64,000 nucleotides of DNA from Piscicola geometra (lineage: Eukaryota > Annelida > Clitellata > Hirudinida > Piscicolidae). A model generated the notes under the pieces. The model was given only the letters and a program-made list of their open reading frames with translations, had not been told where the DNA came from and ran no database searches. The stretch covers positions 7,706,920 to 7,770,919 of the forward strand of contig OX030961.1 of assembly GCA_943735955.1 (NCBI GenBank), written 5' to 3'. The position numbers and the translations under genes were made by a program. This document shows, piece by piece, positions 58,501-64,000 of the stretch; the first letter of the stretch is position 1; each line of letters opens with the position of its first letter.

Positions 58501-60133
58501 GCGAGAGATTTTAAAGTTTATGTATGGATTTCAAACTTTATGTGTGTTCTCATTCGAGATCGATATGAGAAGACTGATTAGTTGGATGCTCAAGAGCTGT
58601 GGGAATAAGAGATTTTGTAGCTTTCAATCATTTTCCAAAAACTTATCACGTTTATTTTTCAGATATTTAATTAAACCATGTCTAGTGAGTGTGTATGTGT
58701 GTGCTTGTGAGACTGTGTTCAGATGTGTTTGTAGGGGTGTAACTGTGGGTGTTTTTAAGGGTATTTTTGACCATGTTATCCTTTATGTGATTATGATTCT
58801 GTCGATGTTTTTGATGTTTGTGAGTGTGTGTTTGTAATGCGCGTGTTTTTTCTTGCGTGCGTGGGTCAGAATGTTTGCCTACATAGCGGATCTGCACACA
58901 TACAGAAAATATTGACTCGGAAATTAAATAATAATTATTAATCAGATAATGCCATTGTATGCGGAGGCACACATCCCTTCAATATTGCATCCCCAATGCA
59001 CGAAGCAGTTCTCTTGCTTGCTTGCCTACTTCCCAAGTCCTTGCTTCCCTCTTATCATCTTCTTTACGACTTTCAAGAATTCGGGTTTGATTGTTAAAAC
59101 TACTAATAAATCTTTTAACAGTTCATTTCATCGTCAAATTAAATTGAAATTACCTCACTTTATCCCTCTTTCTGTTCTCGTTCATTATCACTCTCGTCTC
59201 TTCAACCATCTTACTTCAAAAAATTTCAAATTAAAAACTGCTCTTTTCATCTTTAAGAACTTCCTTCTACTCCTTTTCCAATCCCAATATCCCCTTCACA
59301 ATACATAAAAGAATATATATTTTTGCATTCAAATGAATGTATATTTATCAGTTTGCGTGCATTTATAAGTAAATGTCCGTGTATGTAGGAGTGGATGTGT
59401 TTTTACGAATGTTTATATAGGAGTGTTTTTATTTGTGTACTTATATATGTTTGCGATGTTAAATGAAAAATATAAAATGCATGAATATTTGAGTCAAAAG
59501 GCAAGCATTCTGTGGCGATGATGCATCGTCTTAATATGCTAGCAGTAGTGTGTCATTGGGAGTGACGGGTTGATGGAAGGGTGATGAGTAAGAGTGGTGA
59601 TAAGGGAGAAACGAAAAGAATGAAGTGATGAGAATTTAAATAATGATTATGATAAAGATGATTGAAACAATGAAAAATAGTGGTTATCGTCATGATGGAG
59701 AACAAAGTTATAGAAACTTCCATGGCTTTGATTTTTCAAAAAGTCTTCTTAACAAGGACCTTGACAAGGATTATTTTGACAGACGGAAGAGCCAATTTGA
59801 TGTTTAATTACTAAGTTAAACTCATCTAAATAATAATAAAAATATTAATATTTTAGAGAGAAGGATTTAAAAATTAAACTTATACTTCAGGATTCGAAGT
59901 TGTAAACCTTGAAAGCTGTTAATCTTATATTATAAATAGTTTTTGCTTGAGTTTAATATGAAAGTTTTAAAATATTTTGTCAAATAATTGATTATCACTT
60001 GAGCGATAATTCGAAAAAGTAATTATTATTCATGAAATAATTGATCCACGTCGTTATATCGGCATTTTCAGCGCTCTAGAAACTCAAATGTCTCATGCTT
60101 GACAAAACACAAGGGCTGTCGACATCGGTTTAA

Positions 60134-60134
<1 letters not shown>

Positions 60135-60228
<94 letters not shown>

Positions 60229-60377
60229 GATGATGAGGATGATGAGGATGATGATGAGGATGATGAGGATGATGATGATGACGATGATAATTATGATGAT
60301 GAAGAGGATGATGATGGTGATGATGATGATGAGAAGGAGGTGGGGGAGGAGGAGGTTGATGAGGATGATGATGATAG
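60135..60377. repeat. (GAT)n microsatellite
   Basis: About 27 perfect GAT triplets, then about 50 more with AGG, GGT and ACG variants. Frames read as poly-Met, poly-His or poly-Ile on the two strands and are artefacts. Confidence 0.95.
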
Positions 60378-60863
60378 TTGTAAAAACCACTTTTAAAGAA
60401 ATATTTCGTCAAACTTATTTTGTGTTTTCAAAATATGATTTAGGAATGTAATATGAAGTTGAGAAGTTTTAAAAATGTTGTGAAAATTAAAAGGTGGAAT
60501 AAAATCACAATGGAGTTTTTTTATGATATTATTTTTTACAGTATATAATGTAAGGTAATTTTTTTATGCATAATAGGCGACAAAGCTGTTAAAACAATGT
60601 TTTTTCATTAGAAAACTAAACAAAACTTCAAGAGATAAAAATTAAAGTCATTTAAAGCTGTGTAATAAAAAAAACCCAAAACAAAATGTGTAAAAGTAAA
60701 GAGAAAAAAGAAATAATCAACTTAAAAAAGAAAAAAAACATGAAGGTGGTTGAATGACTTGGAATATTTGGAATGCATTGAAAAGATTACACAGGAAATG
60801 TGCAATTAGCAGAGACGTTTGCAATTAGAGAGATCCCTGCCTGGAATTTGAATTGCGCTTGAT

Positions 60864-61160
60864 TTAATTCCCATTTAATGTCTTGTCGTCTTTTGTGAGA
60901 GTGCGTGTTTTCTTGTGTTTCCCTCTATGCTTGTTCATGATTCTACCATTATTTGTAACTATGTTTAATGTTTTTTTAAGATCTGAGCAAATAACTTTTT
61001 GAAGCGTAGTGTCTCCAGTGTAAATCGATTTTCCATCTTCTAAACAAAATTGCGCATCACGTATTTTTTTCCAAAAATCAAAAGATTTTCCAATTGTTTG
61101 TTTGACTGCTTCTTCGAAAAGTCGAATATTTTCTCCACAAGTTAAGTGCTTATTTCTCAC
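60864..61160 (-). CDS. doubtful open frame, possible isolated exon
   Basis: About 98 codons without a starting ATG (GTG at the left of the frame, TAA just upstream). Composition is protein-like: ENIRLFEEAVKQTIGKSFDF, then DLKKTLNIVTNNG and a basic tail ending TLNGN. I recognise no family and see no clear acceptor or partner exon. It may be a terminal exon of an unseen gene, a decayed copy or chance. Confidence 0.25.
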   Translation of the reverse strand: MRNKHLTCGENIRLFEEAVKQTIGKSFDFWKKIRDAQFCLEDGKSIYTGDTTLQKVICSDLKKTLNIVTNNGRIMNKHRGKHKKTRTLTKDDKTLNGN

Positions 61161-62258
61161 TTTTTATGAAGATAATGCACTTTTATGATTATTCTATTCG
61201 TAATTTATACAGTCAGCAATCGCTTGCAATTACTTTCAAATTTATTTTCTTCATCATTTTTCGTTTATTCCCAGTGTCTCTCCCACTATCATGGCAGTTT
61301 TCCTATTGAAAAAAACCTTTACTAAATGGTTTAGAGTTTTAATTTTCTAGTTAAGATATTTTATTTTTCCATGATTGCCTCTGTTTTCATCTTGACAACT
61401 TCTCTGCCTCTGCTCACTTTCTCTTTTGCCTTATATTATTAAAGCCATTATCACACTTATAAAAACACGCGAGTAATCATTATTTTTTCTACAATTATCT
61501 CGATGATTAATATAATGTAGTAACTGTTGTTATTAAATTATTCATTTTGCGTGTGGAGCTTCAATGCTGCGTGCATTAAGCAGGTAAATCATCTTAATGA
61601 CGTCATTTTAAGCACTGCACTTTACAACACATTACTCATCTGGGCTGTACCCAACTTCCTTCCATCTTTTCTTCTTTCCACCACTCCACTTTTTTCTTCA
61701 ACTTCTCTTTCTGTCTTCAACTTATGTTTAAAAAACCCTGACATTTTCCATCTCCATAGAAAATCTATTTAAACTTCCATGTATTGATCTATGTTAATTC
61801 TTCAGTTATATCTAGATTTAATGGGAGACACCGTTGTAAAATGGAAATTTCCATGATTTCACTCGCTGATTTATTCCGAAACAGCACGAAATACTGTGCT
61901 TGTGTGGTTTGCTTTTTTAGTTTCAATTTATTTTTCTATTTTACTCGCATTTCATTATAATTTAAATTTAATGGCAAGTGTAAGTTCCGTGGATCCAGCT
62001 TCAAATGCGTTTCTATGTCTTTTTGCTGAGTCTTTTGTCTTTCAAGAAATGTACACCGTTCGGAAAAAAGGTGCATTGTCATGTTTCATCGTCCACACCA
62101 TTCTCAGCATCTACTTCGTTTAAAAATGATTTTAAATGAATGTTTTATAAATAATATTTTAAATATTATATCAACACTTGAGCTTTCTAAACGACACAAT
62201 TTTCAGCAGTGGTTTGGTGCTGTGATTTCATGCAGCTTGAAAATGTCAAAAAGCTGAA

Positions 62259-64000
62259 CTAGGTTTTCAGAATTTTCAAAAAAGAATTTATATTACATGC
62301 GCTATTTAACATTTGTTGTTGTTGTTGTTGTAACTGTTGAAGCTGTTGTTGTTGTTTCAGTTGTTGAAATTGTTGCATTTGTTGTTTTTGTGGTATTAAT
62401 TGTTGTTGCATTTGCTCCATCAATAGTTGATGTTGCGTTTCATTATTTTTGTCTTGTATGTTGCATTGTTCGTTTTTTTGTTGAAGTTGTTTTGAGTCAT
62501 CCGAGGGCTTTTTCTCTGAACAACTAGAAATCGAAAGTTGACTTACGTTTGGAGATGCTTCAAACTTTACGTTCTGAACCTCGCGTTTCGACTGCTCTTG
62601 GCATTTTTTTGACTTGGCAACATCATCATCAAAAACATCACTTGTTTGACTTTTCAAACTATTATCCTTTAAAATCTTTTTCTTTTCCAACTGATTTTTT
62701 CTGTTTTTTGCATCAGCCTCATCTTGGTTTCCATCGCTGGAATCACACGAGTCCGTTTCAGACTTCAAGTCTTCATCAGTGCCTCTATGCGAGGTTGCCT
62801 GAATCAGACCACAGCAGGCATCGGCAGCTTGAGCGTTTTGATCGGCAAGCACGTCGTTATACGGCAGGTCTTCTCCTCTCATCTCACACACCACATTCGT
62901 CAGAGCCTTTATGAAATTTCGAGCCAGCGTGAGCGTTTCGATCTTGGACAACTTGCGGCCTGTCCTCACATGTGGAATGACCTCTCGCAGGTCCTGGAAG
63001 GCGTCGTTCAGCAGATGCATTCTGTGTCTTTCTCGTTCGTTGCTCTCCAGACGACGTTGGCTTCTTTCTCTCTTCGGCTTGCGACCTCTCCGACTCTGCT
63101 TCAAAGTTTGTTGTCCTGGCGATGAAGTGCCTTTTTTGCTGTTTTTGGGGATTTTCTTGCTCACGTAATAGGCCGGTTTGAAGCTCTCGTCACTGTCACC
63201 TGCATCTTCATCATTTTCAAAAGCCCCCGCATCTTCACTGTCTTCTTGTTCGATATTCTTCTCGTTAGACTGCTTGTCTTGATGCTGGAACGCAAGATAA
63301 ACTTCTTCGTCTTCTTGCTTTCGTTTGCGAGTGGAGGGCAGCAGGCAATCGTTAGTTGATCGATCTTCGTGGGGTAGCGAATAGTTGAAAGATGGACTGG
63401 AAACGTTGTGAAAAGATGGAAGCGGGAAGTTGTTTATGTCGCTTGTAAAGGGAGTTTCGTTGATATTTGTTATTAAGACGTCAGGAGAAGATTCTGTGGA
63501 GGAGGCTGACGAAGAATTTGAGTTTGGAAAAGTGGAAACCTGCGAGTTGTTGAAAATGAAGTTGACCAAGTTGGTGGGAGATTGAAGTTGGTCAAAGTTG
63601 AGAAACTGTGAGACGGATGATTGGCTATTGAGGGCAGAGAGGAGGTTGTGGGAAGAGTCATTGTGGTCCGGAGACAGCATTGGAAAATCAAATTCTGAGA
63701 ATAATTTAGTTCTTTTTTCAAACGACTCATTGAATTCCAAATTGCTTTTATACACGTTTTCTTTTACAGTGTTTAAACAAAAATCTTTCACACCAATCTT
63801 TCTTTCATAACTGTTCCTACCACAACTACTGCCGTCTACAGAGGTGCCACTCGACAACCAGAACAGCCTGTCTTCTTCAGTGAGTGTTTTTTCCAGATCT
63901 GGCAGAGAATCAGGAGTGGGAAGAGTGGGACAAAGTAGAGATGGAGGAGACAATCGTTGACGGATGACAAATAGACTTGCAAGTTTCTTAGGCCTGGTAG
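62259..64000 (-). CDS. BHLHA15: Mist1/dimmed-type bHLH transcription factor, 5' end outside window
   Basis: One open frame runs from the right edge to TAG at 62259, about 580 codons. No ATG occurs before the edge in this frame (the leftmost candidate at 63953 is TTG), so the start or an upstream exon lies beyond 64000. The bHLH domain (about 62890-63090) reads [20 protein letters not shown], then [19 protein letters not shown] and LARNFIKAL. This is the Mist1 (BHLHA15)/Drosophila dimmed signature; these factors drive E-box genes for high-capacity secretion, in exocrine cells of vertebrates and neuroendocrine cells of flies. A basic stretch ([10 protein letters not shown]) precedes it. Flanks are long, acidic and Ser/Asn-rich, and the C-terminus is Gln-rich, from CAA/CAG repeats. 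Vertebrate Mist1 is only about 190 residues, so the flanks are lineage expansions. Confidence 0.88.
   Translation of the reverse strand, partial: TRPKKLASLFVIRQRLSPPSLLCPTLPTPDSLPDLEKTLTEEDRLFWLSSGTSVDGSSCGRNSYERKIGVKDFCLNTVKENVYKSNLEFNESFEKRTKLFSEFDFPMLSPDHNDSSHNLLSALNSQSSVSQFLNFDQLQSPTNLVNFIFNNSQVSTFPNSNSSSASSTESSPDVLITNINETPFTSDINNFPLPSFHNVSSPSFNYSLPHEDRSTNDCLLPSTRKRKQEDEEVYLAFQHQDKQSNEKNIEQEDSEDAGAFENDEDAGDSDESFKPAYYVSKKIPKNSKKGTSSPGQQTLKQSRRGRKPKRERSQRRLESNERERHRMHLLNDAFQDLREVIPHVRTGRKLSKIETLTLARNFIKALTNVVCEMRGEDLPYNDVLADQNAQAADACCGLIQATSHRGTDEDLKSETDSCDSSDGNQDEADAKNRKNQLEKKKILKDNSLKSQTSDVFDDDVAKSKKCQEQSKREVQNVKFEASPNVSQLSISSCSEKKPSDDSKQLQQKNEQCNIQDKNNETQHQLLMEQMQQQLIPQKQQMQQFQQLKQQQQLQQLQQQQQQMLNSACNINSFLKILKT

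Larger units (their letters stand above)
54719..62258. other. 7.5 kb gene-poor intergenic region
   Basis: A/T-rich unique DNA upstream of gene W and downstream of the bHLH gene. Recognised contents are a MITE-like element (55439-55549), TG-rich stretches around 58270-58320, a GAT array (60135-60377) and one doubtful open frame (60864-61160). Many short frames exist, but none has family motifs or convincing paired splice sites. Confidence 0.6.

Noticed and set aside
60130..60451. Poly-His and poly-Met frames
   Set aside because: They come from the GAT microsatellite; there are no flanking splice signals or family motifs.

Overview
This is a nuclear, invertebrate-type animal genome, about two-thirds A+T. 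Genes are split into many short exons with GT-AG introns, and the introns and spacers are loaded with microsatellites and minisatellites. Protein families such as WAPL, AF9/ENL, YTHDC1, PARG, FTCD, PRRC1 and a Mist1/dimmed bHLH factor fit a bilaterian. A lophotrochozoan (annelid or mollusc) is my guess, but nothing here proves the phylum. There is no sign of bacterial, organellar or viral origin.

Layout, 5' to 3' on the + strand. An intronless ZPBP-like membrane protein (742-2142, -). WAPL, the cohesin release factor (2863-11752, -, 16 exons). An intergenic stretch with three tandem arrays (12-15 kb). An AF9/ENL YEATS protein (15473-18122, -). An intronless class I PITP (20214-21053, -). YTHDC1, the nuclear m6A reader (21950-29130, -). 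PARG (29436-36714, +) is head to head with YTHDC1 across 305 bp. PRRC1 (37690-40897, -). Bifunctional FTCD (41693-45034, -, 15 exons, 540 aa). Four unrecognised - strand genes lie at 46.0-54.7 kb. A 7.5 kb gene-poor spacer holds a MITE-like inverted-repeat element. A 5'-truncated Mist1/dimmed bHLH gene reaches the right edge (62259-64000, -). Every gene except PARG is on the - strand.

Exon models were built by hand: I matched peptides to remembered vertebrate or fly family members, then required GT/GC-AG junctions and consistent reading phase. WAPL, FTCD, PRRC1, AF9 and genes X and Z close in frame. PARG has one unresolved one-base phase gap near 31.45-32.03 kb. YTHDC1 lacks a certain C-terminal exon chain, and gene Y lacks its first exon.

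The genes do not form a pathway. WAPL, AF9, YTHDC1 and PARG all act in the nucleus on chromatin or RNA, but their adjacency may be chance. I see no new multi-gene system. The most interesting items are the ZPBP-like sperm-protein relative, splice sites embedded in microsatellites, an Asn tract inside the AF9 C-terminal domain, the four unrecognised genes, a SINE family whose tail is an AAT microsatellite, and the MITE-like element with a telomere-like core.
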